DNA of 34,172 nucleotides from Thiobacter sp964445085 (GTDB taxonomy: Bacteria; Pseudomonadota; Gammaproteobacteria; Burkholderiales; Thiobacteraceae), in the NCBI GenBank assembly GCA_964445085.1, contig CAYUJV010000018.1, positions 1 through 34,172 on the forward strand. Reading direction: 5' to 3'. Every line of letters begins with the position of its first letter. Within the stretch, counting starts at the first letter, position 1. A program made the position numbers and the translations under genes. Positions 1-8,112 of the stretch are shown here, one piece after another. The notes under the pieces were generated by a model. That model was not told where the DNA came from and searched no databases. It saw nothing but the letters and a program-made list of their open reading frames with translations.

Positions 1-2
1 AG

Positions 3-614
3 CGCCTCGCGGTGCGCAGCGAGCGTGGGGCATCCGGCGTCGCGCCGGCTGCGGCGGACGGCGTGGTGGCGGCCTACGACCTGCTGCAGGCGGGGCAGTA
101 TGAGCAGGCGCGCCAGGCCTACGAGAAGCTGCGCATGGCGCAGCCCGACAATCCGGACGTGCTGCTCGGCCTGGCTGTGATCGCCCAGAACGAGAATCAC
201 AGCGAGCGGGCGGCGCAGCTCTACCTGCGCGTGATCGAGCTCGACCCGCGCAACAGCTATGCCCAGGCCGGTCTGGTCAGCCTGATCGGCCGCGCCGAGC
301 CCGCGGCCGCCGAGGCGAAGCTCAGGCAGCTCATCGCGCAGCAGCCCGCCGCCTATCTGCAGTTCGCCCTCGGCAATCTGTACGCCGCCCAGGGGCGCTG
401 GAGCGAAGCGCAGGCCGCCTATTTCGAGGCGCAGCGGCTGGAGCCCGATGCCGCCGACTACGCGTTCAACCTTGCGGTCAGCCTGGAGCACCTCGGCCAG
501 CCGCGCGCCGCCGCCGAGTACTATCAGCGCGCGCTGCGCCTCGCCCAGGGCGGCGGCGCCATCCATTTCGACCCCGCCCAGGCGCGCAGCCGTTTGCAGA
601 AGCTTTCCCGGTAG
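3..614 (+). CDS. mshN: TPR-repeat protein, MshN-like, 5' end outside the window
   Basis: The reading frame is open back to the first base, so the protein starts upstream and only about 203 C-terminal residues are seen. A GTG at position 12 is an internal possibility, not the likely start. The visible part is a run of tetratricopeptide repeats: alternating helices with the usual small and aromatic residues (YDLLQAGQYEQARQAYEKL, then AYFEAQRLEPDAADYAFNLA). In MSHA pilus clusters a TPR protein, MshN, lies directly before the ATPase MshE, as here; the next gene begins 11 bases after this stop. TPR proteins act as assembly scaffolds, so a role in pilus assembly is inferred from position. Any N-terminal membrane anchor, usual in MshN, would lie outside the window. 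Confidence 0.7.
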   Translation, partial: RLAVRSERGASGVAPAAADGVVAAYDLLQAGQYEQARQAYEKLRMAQPDNPDVLLGLAVIAQNENHSERAAQLYLRVIELDPRNSYAQAGLVSLIGRAEPAAAEAKLRQLIAQQPAAYLQFALGNLYAAQGRWSEAQAAYFEAQRLEPDAADYAFNLAVSLEHLGQPRAAAEYYQRALRLAQGGGAIHFDPAQARSRLQKLSR

Positions 615-625
615 CAGGCGGCGGC

Positions 626-2335
626 GTGTCCGAACATCGCAAGAAAGCCCGGCTCGGCGATCTCCTGGTGCAGCAGGGGCTGATCACCCCGGACCAGCTG
701 CGCATCGGCCTGATGGAGCAGGAGCGCAGCCAGATTCCCCTCGGCCGCCAGCTGGTGGCACTCGGCTTCGTCACCGAGGCGGTGATCCGCGACATGGTCG
801 CCCACACCATCGGCCAGGAAAGCGTGGACCTGGCCACGGTGGTGGCCGATGTCGAGGCGCTCAAGCTGGTGCCGGAGGAGTTCGCGCGCCGCCACAACGT
901 GCTGCCCATCGCCTTCGACGCCGACAAGAAGCTGCTGATCGTGGCGGTGGCCGACATCTTCAACGTCATGGCGCTGGACCAGCTGCGCGGTCTGGTGGAC
1001 CAGCACATCGAGCTCAAGCCGCTGCTGGCGGGACTGGCCCAGCTGCAGGAGCACATCGACCTGTTCTACGGCTACGAACTGTCGGTGGACGGCATCCTGC
1101 GCGAGATCGAAACCGGGGAGGTGGATTACCAGAGCCTGCAGACCGCCACCGGCGAGATGGAATACACCCAGCCGGTGGTGCGCCTGGTCGGCTCGCTGCT
1201 GGCGGACGCGGTGAAGCGCGGCGCGTCCGACATCCACTTCGAGCCGGAATTCGCCTTCCTGCGCATCCGCTACCGGCTGGACGGCGTGCTGGAGCAGATC
1301 CGCAGCCTGCACAAGACCTATTGGCCCAGCATCGCGGTGCGGCTCAAGGTGATGAGCGGCATCAACATCGCCGAGACGCGCGCGGCCCAGGACGGGCGCT
1401 TCTCCCTCAACCTCAACGGCCGGCCGATCGACTTCCGCGTCTCCACCCAGCCCACCATCTACGGCGAGAACATCGTGCTACGGATTCTCGACCGCGAGCG
1501 CTCCATCATCCCGCTCGAGAGCATGGGCCTGCAGGACGACACGCTGGCGGCGCTGCGGCGCATGATGGCGCGGCCGGAGGGCATCCTGGTGGTGACCGGC
1601 CCGACCGGCTCCGGCAAGACCACCACCCTGTATTCGCTGCTCACCCACATCAACGACGAGACCGTGAACATCATGACGCTGGAGGATCCGGTGGAATACC
1701 CGGTGACGCTCATGCGCCAGACCTCGGTCAACGAGACGGTGAAGATGGACTTCGTCAACGGCATCCGCTCCATCATGCGCCAGGATCCGGACGTGATCCT
1801 GGTGGGCGAGGTGCGCGACCGCGAGACGGCGGAGATGGCCTTCCGCGCCGCCATGACCGGCCATCAGGTGTTCACCACCCTGCACACCAATTCCGCGCTC
1901 GGCACCTTCCCGCGCCTGATGGACATCGGCATCTCGCCCGAGATCATGGCCGGCAACATCATCGGCGTCATCGCCCAGCGCCTGGTGCGCAAGCTGTGCC
2001 CGCACTGCAAGGCGCCCTACAACCCGAACCCGGACGAGCAGGCCATGCTCGGCCTCGGCTCCGGCGCCGAGGCCGTGGTGTACGGGCCGGTCGGCTGCCC
2101 GCACTGCCACCACAAGGGCTACAGGGGGCGCATGGCGCTGATGGAGCTGCTGTACATGGACAACGAGCTGGACGAGTTGGTGGCCCGCCGCGCGCCCCTG
2201 CACGAGCTGCGCGAGGCCGCCCTCGGCAAGGGCTTCCGCACCCTGGCCGAGGACGGCATCCGGCGCGTGCTGGAGGGCAAGACCAGCCTGGCCGAGGTGT
2301 CGCGCGTGGTGGATCTGACCGGCCGCCTGCGCTGA
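626..2335 (+). CDS. mshE: MSHA/type IV pilus assembly ATPase MshE
   Basis: A GspE/PilB-family secretion ATPase of 569 residues that would power pilin polymerisation from the cytoplasm. The Walker A motif GPTGSGKT is at about residues 325-332, the Walker B-type ILVGE at about 391-395, and the DPD and His-box segment around 388-421. The cysteine pairs at about C458/C461 and again further on (GCPHC) form the zinc-binding C-terminal element of the family. The N-terminus carries two copies of the MshEN-type motif (RLGxLLVxxGLIxxxQL from about residue 9, LGRQLVxLGFV from about 39), the c-di-GMP-binding element known in MshE. The start is GTG; no better start leaves the first motif intact. Its neighbours, a TPR protein upstream and a GspF-like protein downstream, fit an MSHA cluster. 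Confidence 0.93.
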   Translation: MSEHRKKARLGDLLVQQGLITPDQLRIGLMEQERSQIPLGRQLVALGFVTEAVIRDMVAHTIGQESVDLATVVADVEALKLVPEEFARRHNVLPIAFDADKKLLIVAVADIFNVMALDQLRGLVDQHIELKPLLAGLAQLQEHIDLFYGYELSVDGILREIETGEVDYQSLQTATGEMEYTQPVVRLVGSLLADAVKRGASDIHFEPEFAFLRIRYRLDGVLEQIRSLHKTYWPSIAVRLKVMSGINIAETRAAQDGRFSLNLNGRPIDFRVSTQPTIYGENIVLRILDRERSIIPLESMGLQDDTLAALRRMMARPEGILVVTGPTGSGKTTTLYSLLTHINDETVNIMTLEDPVEYPVTLMRQTSVNETVKMDFVNGIRSIMRQDPDVILVGEVRDRETAEMAFRAAMTGHQVFTTLHTNSALGTFPRLMDIGISPEIMAGNIIGVIAQRLVRKLCPHCKAPYNPNPDEQAMLGLGSGAEAVVYGPVGCPHCHHKGYRGRMALMELLYMDNELDELVARRAPLHELREAALGKGFRTLAEDGIRRVLEGKTSLAEVSRVVDLTGRLR

Positions 2336-2362
2336 CCGTCCCCTGTCACCCAGCCCGTCCTC

Positions 2363-3565
2363 ATGGCCGCCTTCCAATACTTCGCCGTCGACCGCACGGG
2401 ACGCCACATCCGCGGCCGCATGGACGCGGCGAACGAGGCGGATCTGGAGCAGCGCCTGAAGCGCATGGGGCTGGACCTGGTGACCAGCAGGCTGCGGCGG
2501 CAGAGCGAGCCGTTCTTCAGCCGCCCGGTGTCGCGCCAGGATCTGATCAATTTCTGCTTCCAGCTCGAGCAGATCGCCAAGAGCGGAATTCCGCTGCTCG
2601 ACGGTGTCGCCGATCTGGCCGCCACGCTGGAGAACCCGCGCTTCCGCGAGGTCGTGTCCGGCGTGCACGAGGACATGGCCGGCGGCAGGATGCTGTCGGA
2701 GGCGCTCGCCAACCATCCGCGCGTGTTCGACCAGCTGTTCGTCAGCCTGGTGCGCGCCGGCGAGCAGACCGGCAACCTGCCGGAGGTGCTGCAGAACCTC
2801 GCCGGCACGCTCAAGTGGCAGGACGAACTAATCGGGCAGACCAAGCGCCTGCTCATCTACCCGACCGCCGTGCTGATCGTGGTGGGCGTGGTGATCCTGT
2901 TCCTGATGCTGTATCTCGTGCCGCAGCTGGTGTCGTTCCTGCGCACCATGCAGCAGGAGCTGCCGCTGCAGACGCGCATCCTCATCGGCCTGTCGGATTT
3001 CGTCGGCAAGTACTGGCTGCCGCTGCTCGTGCTGCCGTTCGCGGCCGGCGGCGCGTTCGCATTCACGCTGCGGCGCAATGCCGGAACCCGCTATTCCTGG
3101 GACTACCTGAAGCTGAACGTGCCGGTGGTCGGGCCGATCCTGCAGAAGATCATCCTCGCGCGCTTCGCGAATTTCTTCGCCCTGCTCTACCGCTCGGGCA
3201 TCACGGTGCTTGACGCCATCGCCTCGTGCGAGGGCATCGTCGCCAACCGCTACGTGGCCGACGGGCTGCGCCGCGCCGCGCAGCAGATCAGCGCCGGCGA
3301 CAGCCTGACCGACAGCTTCCGCAACATCGGCCTGTTTCCGCCGCTGGTGCTGCGCATGATCCGCATCGGCGAGACCACCGGCGCCCTGGACGACGCGCTG
3401 ATGAACGTCACCTACTTCTACAACCGCGACGTGCGCGAGTCGGTGGAGCGTGCGCTGAAGCTGCTGGAGCCGGCGCTGACGGTGTTCCTCGGCCTGATCC
3501 TCGCCCTCATCCTGTTTGCGGTGCTGTCGCCCGTTTATGATATTTTGGGCAAGGTGAAACTGTGA
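2363..3565 (+). CDS. mshG: MSHA/type IV pilus inner-membrane platform protein MshG (GspF/PilC family)
   Basis: A 400-residue GspF/PilC-family polytopic membrane protein, the platform on which the assembly ATPase acts. The N-terminal part (FQYFAVDRTGRHIRGRM) is typical of the family. Two repeated T2SSF domains follow, each with the helix-turn pattern GxSLxxAL or a close variant (GRMLSEALANHP, then GDSLTDSFRNIG) and the conserved IRIGETTGALDDAL in the second. Hydrophobic segments lie near residues 170-195, 215-235 and 375-395. The ATG is 27 bases after the mshE stop. The length is normal for MshG. It would work with MshE in the inner membrane. Confidence 0.92.
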   Translation: MAAFQYFAVDRTGRHIRGRMDAANEADLEQRLKRMGLDLVTSRLRRQSEPFFSRPVSRQDLINFCFQLEQIAKSGIPLLDGVADLAATLENPRFREVVSGVHEDMAGGRMLSEALANHPRVFDQLFVSLVRAGEQTGNLPEVLQNLAGTLKWQDELIGQTKRLLIYPTAVLIVVGVVILFLMLYLVPQLVSFLRTMQQELPLQTRILIGLSDFVGKYWLPLLVLPFAAGGAFAFTLRRNAGTRYSWDYLKLNVPVVGPILQKIILARFANFFALLYRSGITVLDAIASCEGIVANRYVADGLRRAAQQISAGDSLTDSFRNIGLFPPLVLRMIRIGETTGALDDALMNVTYFYNRDVRESVERALKLLEPALTVFLGLILALILFAVLSPVYDILGKVKL

Positions 3566-3589
3566 TCCCTGCCAACGCCTCGCCGTCCC

Positions 3590-5146
3590 ATGTCCGCTAA
3601 GATTCTCCTCAACGTCTCCGCGCGCCGCGTCACCATGGGGCTGTTCGCCCAGCGCCGGCTGTCGGAGGTGCACAGCTTCCCCGCGGACGAGCGTGCCTGG
3701 ACCGCCTTCGGCAACCTGCTCGCCGCCCACGAACGCACGCCGGTTTACGTGATGGCCGACGTGGTGGAGGAGGACTTCCGCGCCGAGACGCTTCCCCATG
3801 TCCTGGGCCGCGCGCGCCGGGAGATGGTGGCGCGCAAGCTGGGTCAGTTCTTCCGCACCGCGCCCTATCGTGCGGCCTGGCGGCAGGGCCGCGGCAGCGG
3901 CCGGGCCGGGGGCAAGCGCCGGGACGACCAGTACCTGTTCCTCGCGCTCAACAGCGCCGACCTGCTGCGGCCCTATCTGGAGATCGTCGAATCCCGGGGC
4001 GCGCCCCTGGCCGGCCTCTACCTGCTGCCGGCGGTCAGTCAGGCGCTGGTGGAGCGTCTCGCGCCGCGCGCGCCCGGCGTGCTGCTGGTGTCGCTGCAGG
4101 GCAGCGGGTTGCGCCAGAGCTTCTTCGTCGACGGCAAGCTGCGCATCAGCCGCCTCACGCCCTTCGAGCAGGTGCCGGAGCAATCCCTTGGCCGCCTGCT
4201 CGCGGACGAAATCGAAAAGAGCAGGCTGTTCCTCTACAACACCCGGCTGTTTTCCCGCGACGCATCGCTGCAGGTGTGGATTCTCGACCCTGGCGGGACA
4301 CTGTGGGCGGCGGCGGGCGAACTCGGGACGGAGCCCAACTTCGGCTGGAGCGTGCTCGGCCGCGAGGCGCTGGCCAAGGCCTTCGGCATGCCGGCACCGG
4401 ACCTGCCGCAGGACATGGATGCCCTGCTGCTGTGCCTGCTGGGACGCCATCCGCCCGAGTGCAGTCTGGCCCTGCCGCGGCAGACGCGCGGCTTCGTCTA
4501 CCACCGGCTGCGCCACGGCTTGTACGGCCTGGCCGCAAGCCTGGCGCTGCTCGCGGTCGCGTGGAGCGGGTACAACCTGTATGCGCGCAGCGATTATCAG
4601 GATCGCGCCGTGCGCGCGCGCGGCGAGGCGGTCCGGCTGCAGGCGCAGTACGAGGACGCGGCGCGACGTTTTCCGGCGGCGCCGGCTTCGGCCGCGGACA
4701 TGCGTACCGCGGTCGAAGCCGTGCAGGCCCTGCGCGCGCATTCGCGCACGCCGGAGGCGGCCATGCGCGCCATCGGCCAGACGCTGATGTCCTACCCCAA
4801 TGTCGAACTGTCGAAGCTGGCGTGGCACTACGGCGCGGACAAGGCGGGCGATCGTGGCGCAGGGATCGCGTCCGCCGGCGACGCCGGTTTCGCCGGCTGG
4901 CAGGAAACCGCCGAGCTGAGCGCCGAAATCCGTCCCTTCAATGGCGATTACCGCGAAGCCCTGCGCCTGATCGAGCGTCTCGCCCAAAGCCTGCGCGCCC
5001 AGCCGGGGGTGACCGAGGTGCGTGTGGTGGAACTGCCCGTGAACCTGGACCCCAAGGCGGGCCTGTCCGGAAACACCTCGGACGCCCCCGGCGCCGGCGC
5101 CGCGGCCCAGTTCAGGCTGGCGCTGAAACTGGGGCACGCCGGATGA
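3590..5146 (+). CDS. mshI: MSHA biogenesis protein MshI (PilM-like plus PilN-like)
   Basis: A 518-residue protein matching the general architecture of MshI. The N-terminal ~300 residues are soluble and resemble the PilM/actin-like fold (for instance DDQYLFLALNSADLLRPYL and the region around LVSLQGSGLRQSFFVDGKL). A single hydrophobic helix lies near residues 311-330. The following stretch starts with a predicted coiled helix and looks like the periplasmic part of PilN. In the family such proteins link the cytoplasmic ATPase to the periplasmic alignment complex. It starts 24 bases after mshG and its TGA overlaps the ATG of the next gene. In the classical Vibrio order mshI lies upstream of mshE; here it lies downstream of mshG. 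The family assignment is by architecture and context. Confidence 0.75.
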   Translation: MSAKILLNVSARRVTMGLFAQRRLSEVHSFPADERAWTAFGNLLAAHERTPVYVMADVVEEDFRAETLPHVLGRARREMVARKLGQFFRTAPYRAAWRQGRGSGRAGGKRRDDQYLFLALNSADLLRPYLEIVESRGAPLAGLYLLPAVSQALVERLAPRAPGVLLVSLQGSGLRQSFFVDGKLRISRLTPFEQVPEQSLGRLLADEIEKSRLFLYNTRLFSRDASLQVWILDPGGTLWAAAGELGTEPNFGWSVLGREALAKAFGMPAPDLPQDMDALLLCLLGRHPPECSLALPRQTRGFVYHRLRHGLYGLAASLALLAVAWSGYNLYARSDYQDRAVRARGEAVRLQAQYEDAARRFPAAPASAADMRTAVEAVQALRAHSRTPEAAMRAIGQTLMSYPNVELSKLAWHYGADKAGDRGAGIASAGDAGFAGWQETAELSAEIRPFNGDYREALRLIERLAQSLRAQPGVTEVRVVELPVNLDPKAGLSGNTSDAPGAGAAAQFRLALKLGHAG

Positions 5147-5754
5147 ACCGCCTCGCGCCGCTGTGGGAGACGCTGGGCCGGCCGCTGCTGGCGCTTGCCC
5201 TCGTGCTCGCCGTGGGCGGCAGCATGGTGTGGTGGACGGCCCAGCGCGCGGCCGCTGCGCGCCAGGACTACGATCGGGAGCGCGGTGCCCGCGACCAGGT
5301 TCGCCAGCGCCTGGCGCAGGTGGGCGAGGAGAAGGGACTCATCGAGCGCTACGCGCCCGCCTACCGGGAATTGCAGCTGGAGGGCATCGTCGGCCCCGAG
5401 CAGCGCGTGAACTGGATCGACGCGCTGCGCCTGGCGAGCCACGAGGTGCGCGGCTTCGGCGTCGATTACCAGGTCGGCGGGCAGGAGGGCGCCGGGTTCA
5501 AGTTCGATGCCGGTGGCTATGCGGTGCAGCAGTCGGTGATGAAACTGCGCCTGCGCCTGCTGCACGAGCGCGATCTGCTGAACTTCCTCGCGGCGCTGGA
5601 CGCCGAGCCCGCGGGGCTGCACCTGCTGCAGGGCTGCGACATACAGCGTGCGAGCGGCGGCCCGTTCACGGCGCGCTTCGAGCCCAAGCTGCTGGCGGAA
5701 TGCCAGCTGACCTGGATCACCCTGGACGATCGCGGCTTGACGGGGACGCCATGA
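5143..5754 (+). CDS. mshJ: MSHA biogenesis protein MshJ-like (PilO-like)
   Basis: A 203-residue bitopic protein. It has one N-terminal membrane helix (about residues 12-28, LLALALVLAVGGSMVWW), a charged coiled-coil segment (ARQDYDRERGARDQVRQRL) and a compact periplasmic domain ending near a Cys-containing strand (LLAECQLTWITL). This is the layout of PilO/MshJ, which pairs with the PilN-like protein to form the inner-membrane alignment complex. The ATG overlaps the stop of the MshI gene in the sequence ATGA, so the two are probably translationally coupled and made in fixed ratio. The start is set by that overlap and by the membrane helix following directly. Sequence identity to known MshJ cannot be judged here. 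Confidence 0.7.
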   Translation: MNRLAPLWETLGRPLLALALVLAVGGSMVWWTAQRAAAARQDYDRERGARDQVRQRLAQVGEEKGLIERYAPAYRELQLEGIVGPEQRVNWIDALRLASHEVRGFGVDYQVGGQEGAGFKFDAGGYAVQQSVMKLRLRLLHERDLLNFLAALDAEPAGLHLLQGCDIQRASGGPFTARFEPKLLAECQLTWITLDDRGLTGTP

Positions 5755-6251
5755 TGCGCGTGGGTTGCCGGCTGCTCTGCACCCTCATTCTCGGCCTCGG
5801 CCAGCTCGCGCCCTTGCATGCGGAGAGCCTCGGAAGGCTGTTTTTCACGCCGGAGCAGCGCGCCATGCTCGATCTCGCGCGCCGCACGCAGGCCACCGGG
5901 GCGCAAACCGATGCGCCCACGGACGGCGTGACCCTGAGCGGCATCGTCACCCGCAGCGACGGCCGGCAGACCGTCTGGATCAACGGCCGGCTGCAGCCTG
6001 CCGGCGTGGCCACCAGCCGCACCCCCGCTTCGGCCTCGATACGGCTGCCCGGCGGTGCCGGGCAGGTGCGGCTGCGCGTGGGCCAGACGCTGGACCCGAC
6101 CAGCGGCAAGGTGGAGGAGGGGTATCGCCGGCCGCCGCCGGCGGCGCAGAGCGAGGCGGCGCCAGCACCGGCGAAGCCCACCCAGCCCAAGCCTGCCCTG
6201 CCCGCCGTCAATGACGCGGGCGATGAGCCGGGCGCAGACTCCGGGCGCTAG
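5751..6251 (+). CDS. Small secreted MshK-like protein
   Basis: A 166-residue protein with a signal peptide (residues 1 to about 23, ending PLHA) and a mature part with a short beta-rich segment (VTLSGIVTRSDGRQTVWING, then VRLRVGQTLDP). The last ~40 residues are rich in proline and alanine. MshK/PilP-type proteins are small periplasmic components with this kind of domain, where the GIV..DG.....ING pattern is common, and mshK follows mshJ in known clusters. The ATG overlaps the previous stop in ATGA. It may bridge the inner-membrane complex to the secretin, which would be encoded outside this window. The match is by position and pattern only. Confidence 0.6.
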   Translation: MMRVGCRLLCTLILGLGQLAPLHAESLGRLFFTPEQRAMLDLARRTQATGAQTDAPTDGVTLSGIVTRSDGRQTVWINGRLQPAGVATSRTPASASIRLPGGAGQVRLRVGQTLDPTSGKVEEGYRRPPPAAQSEAAPAPAKPTQPKPALPAVNDAGDEPGADSGR

Positions 6252-6255
6252 CGCG

Positions 6256-7131
6256 ATGCGGATGCGAGCGCGACAGCGGGGGGCGGCGCTGTTTCTGATT
6301 CTCCTCCTGCTGCTGGTGGGGGCGGGCGTCGTGTTCGTCAGTCGCCTGAAAAGCGCGGATGTGGAGCTGGGGGCGCAGCGCAGGGCGGCGGCGGCGCTGG
6401 CGGAGGCGAAGCAGGCGTTGCTGGGACGTGCCGCCGCCGACCCGAATCACCCAGGCAGCTTGCCCTGCCCCGACATCAGCAATCCACCGTCGGGCGTTGC
6501 CCCGCTGCTGACCGGATCAGACTGCCCGGCCTATATCGGCCGTCTGCCCTGGAAGACCCTCGGCTTGCCCGACCCGCGGGACGGGGCCGGCGAGTCGCTG
6601 TGGTACGCCTTGTCGCCAAACTTCCGCGATTACACCAATGTGATCAACACGACCACCCCGGGCACGCTGTCCGTGAGCGGGGACGTAACGGCAAGCGGCT
6701 TGGCGGCCATCGTGTTCGCGCCGGGGGTGCCTCTTGCGGGTCAGGTGCGCGACGCCGCACACCTGAACGACTACAGCGCATACCTGGAGGGATATGCGAG
6801 CGCAACCGCGACCAACTTCAACACGACCCCGGCTGGGGCGATCAACGATCGGTTCTTGATGATTGCGCCGCGCGAACTGATGAACGTGGTCACGCCCCGC
6901 ATGGCCGGCGAAGTGCGTCTGCTGCTGGCGAGCACGCCATATCCGATGACACCCCCGCCGCTTCCGGCGTGGGCGCTTGCCAACCAATGGGACGCAGTGA
7001 TGACGTATACGACAAGCATGATGGGCAATGCCGCAATGCTTGGCTTCAGCGGCTGCTCGGTTTCCTACACCCTGCGGTGGGACAGCGGAAGCGGGACGAC
7101 GGTGATCAGCGGCCACAGCGGCAGCTGTTAG
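6256..7131 (+). CDS. PilX-like / minor-pilin-like protein
   Basis: A 291-residue protein with a short basic leader (MRMRARQRG) followed at once by a long hydrophobic helix (AALFLILLLLLVGAGVVF). The pattern RQRGAAL... resembles PilX or MshP N-termini, where prepilin peptidase cuts after the Gly; the Glu5 of major pilins is absent, as in several minor pilins. The mature part is polar and Asn/Thr-rich, with marked segments GSLPCPD (about residue 72) and LPWKTLGLPDPRDG (about 97). There are Cys residues at the N-terminal part and two near the C-terminus (GCSVSY, SGSC). It starts 4 bases after the previous stop and closes the pilus cluster. Its 3' end overlaps the opposite-strand GNAT gene by 4 bases. 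The function, as tip or minor pilin, is inferred. Confidence 0.65.
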   Translation: MRMRARQRGAALFLILLLLLVGAGVVFVSRLKSADVELGAQRRAAAALAEAKQALLGRAAADPNHPGSLPCPDISNPPSGVAPLLTGSDCPAYIGRLPWKTLGLPDPRDGAGESLWYALSPNFRDYTNVINTTTPGTLSVSGDVTASGLAAIVFAPGVPLAGQVRDAAHLNDYSAYLEGYASATATNFNTTPAGAINDRFLMIAPRELMNVVTPRMAGEVRLLLASTPYPMTPPPLPAWALANQWDAVMTYTTSMMGNAAMLGFSGCSVSYTLRWDSGSGTTVISGHSGSC

Positions 7132-7568
7132 GCGGTGGCACCCCTCCGGGTCATTCGATAATGTGGAATCCCCGCATCGAGAAATTCCTCTCCTTCGCGC
7201 TCGAAGCCGAAGCGTTCATAGAACGGCACCGCATAGGTTTGGGCGTTGAGAAACACGCCGGCCAGACCTCGCCGGCCGACCTCCGCCAACAGAGCGTCAA
7301 GAATCGCGCTGCCCACGCCGCGGCCGCGCCACGCCTGCACCACGGCCATGCGGCCGATGTGGGCGAGAGGGCCATGCGCCAGCAGCCGGCCGGTGCCGAT
7401 GGGGTGCCCGGCCTCGTCGCTGGCGAGAACGTGAACGGCGGCCTCATCCTCGCCGTCCCATTCCAGGGCTTCCGGAACGCCCTGTTCCTCGATGAATACG
7501 GCGCGCCGCACCTGCGAGAGCCGCGGCGCCGCTTCCTGCCAGGAAACCATGCGTACGCTGAATGACAT
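7128..7568 (-). CDS. GNAT-family N-acetyltransferase
   Basis: A 146-residue protein with the whole GNAT fold. The acetyl-CoA-binding motif A is seen as IGRMAVVQAWRGRGVGSAIL (residues 71-90), containing the Q/RxxGxG/A element as WRGRGVG. The C-terminal FLNAQTYAVPFYERFGF is typical of the ElaA/YjcF-like subgroup. The N-terminal VRRAVFIEEQGVP also belongs to that subgroup. The substrate is unknown. The start is the ATG that begins MSFSV; longer frames upstream lack support. Its stop codon lies inside the last codons of the convergent pilus-cluster gene. It is separated from the next minus-strand gene upstream by a hairpin. Confidence 0.88.
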   Translation of the reverse strand: MSFSVRMVSWQEAAPRLSQVRRAVFIEEQGVPEALEWDGEDEAAVHVLASDEAGHPIGTGRLLAHGPLAHIGRMAVVQAWRGRGVGSAILDALLAEVGRRGLAGVFLNAQTYAVPFYERFGFEREGEEFLDAGIPHYRMTRRGATA

Positions 7569-7578
7569 ACTGGGGAAA

Positions 7579-7606
7579 CGTGGCGGAGCAGGTTGCCTCC
7601 GCCACG
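7579..7606 (-). terminator. Hairpin between the DUF302 gene and the GNAT gene
   Basis: A perfect 10-base-pair stem (7579-7588 with 7597-7606) with an 8-base loop. On the minus strand it lies just after the DUF302 stop and is followed by only three T residues and then C residues. It could act as a weak intrinsic terminator or as an mRNA 3'-end stabiliser. It would also lie just upstream of the GNAT start. Confidence 0.5.
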
Positions 7607-7621
7607 GGGTCGAGTGAAGGC

Positions 7622-8059
7622 TTACCTGGTCACGCTGTCGACCATGGCCTTGAGCAGGGGCGCGGCTTCCTCGCCGGCCTTCTTCACGTGCTCGTTCGGG
7701 TAGATCTCGTTCATGTACATCGGGTTGAGGAGGGCCACTTCGGTCTTGCCGGCCTCGACATAGATGCTGAGGTTGCCGCAGGGCCCGAGCACGCTGGCCT
7801 TCAGGCCGGCCGCGAACAGATCCTTGCCGGCCGCCGGGATGCACACCTTCACCAGCGTGACTTCGCCATTCTTCACCTTGCCGTCGGCGAAGTAGATCCA
7901 TTTTTTCTCCGCGGTATAGGCCTTCACGGCCTCGACCACCGCCGCCGGCGTCTTGGCAGTGGGCGTGACGGAGATCATGTCGTTGGCGTCGACATGGGCC
8001 AGTGCCGGCAGGGCAGCGCAGGAAAGGGACAGTGCAACGAGCAAGCTGGATGATTTCAT
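7622..8059 (-). CDS. Secreted DUF302-family protein
   Basis: A 145-residue protein with a signal peptide (MKSSSLLVALSLSCAALPALA, cleaved near A21-H22). The rest has the DUF302 pattern: a region on acid-rich helices, two Cys (VKVC and GPCGN), and the conserved segment EVALLNPMYMNEIY. DUF302 proteins are small periplasmic or exported proteins of unknown function, sometimes near electron-transfer genes; nothing here shows a partner. The start is supported by an AGGAAA ribosome-binding site a few bases upstream of the ATG. It lies downstream of prlC, on the same strand with a 53-base gap. Confidence 0.8.
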   Translation of the reverse strand: MKSSSLLVALSLSCAALPALAHVDANDMISVTPTAKTPAAVVEAVKAYTAEKKWIYFADGKVKNGEVTLVKVCIPAAGKDLFAAGLKASVLGPCGNLSIYVEAGKTEVALLNPMYMNEIYPNEHVKKAGEEAAPLLKAMVDSVTR

Positions 8060-8112
8060 TGGTTTTCCTTGGTAGTGTGATGTTGCGGTTGAAAAAACGG
8101 ACCGGATGTCGG

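Noticed and set aside
448..3213. Long open frame across the mshE and mshG genes in another frame on the plus strand
   Set aside because: It is rich in Arg, Pro, Ala and His and has no domain pattern; it is a shadow of mshE and mshG caused by high GC.
2828..5137. Long minus-strand open frame (769 codons) across mshG and mshI
   Set aside because: Low-complexity His/Gln/Arg composition with no motif; antisense shadow of real genes.
8060..8112. Terminator after prlC (six T on the minus strand)
   Set aside because: No convincing stem precedes the T-run.
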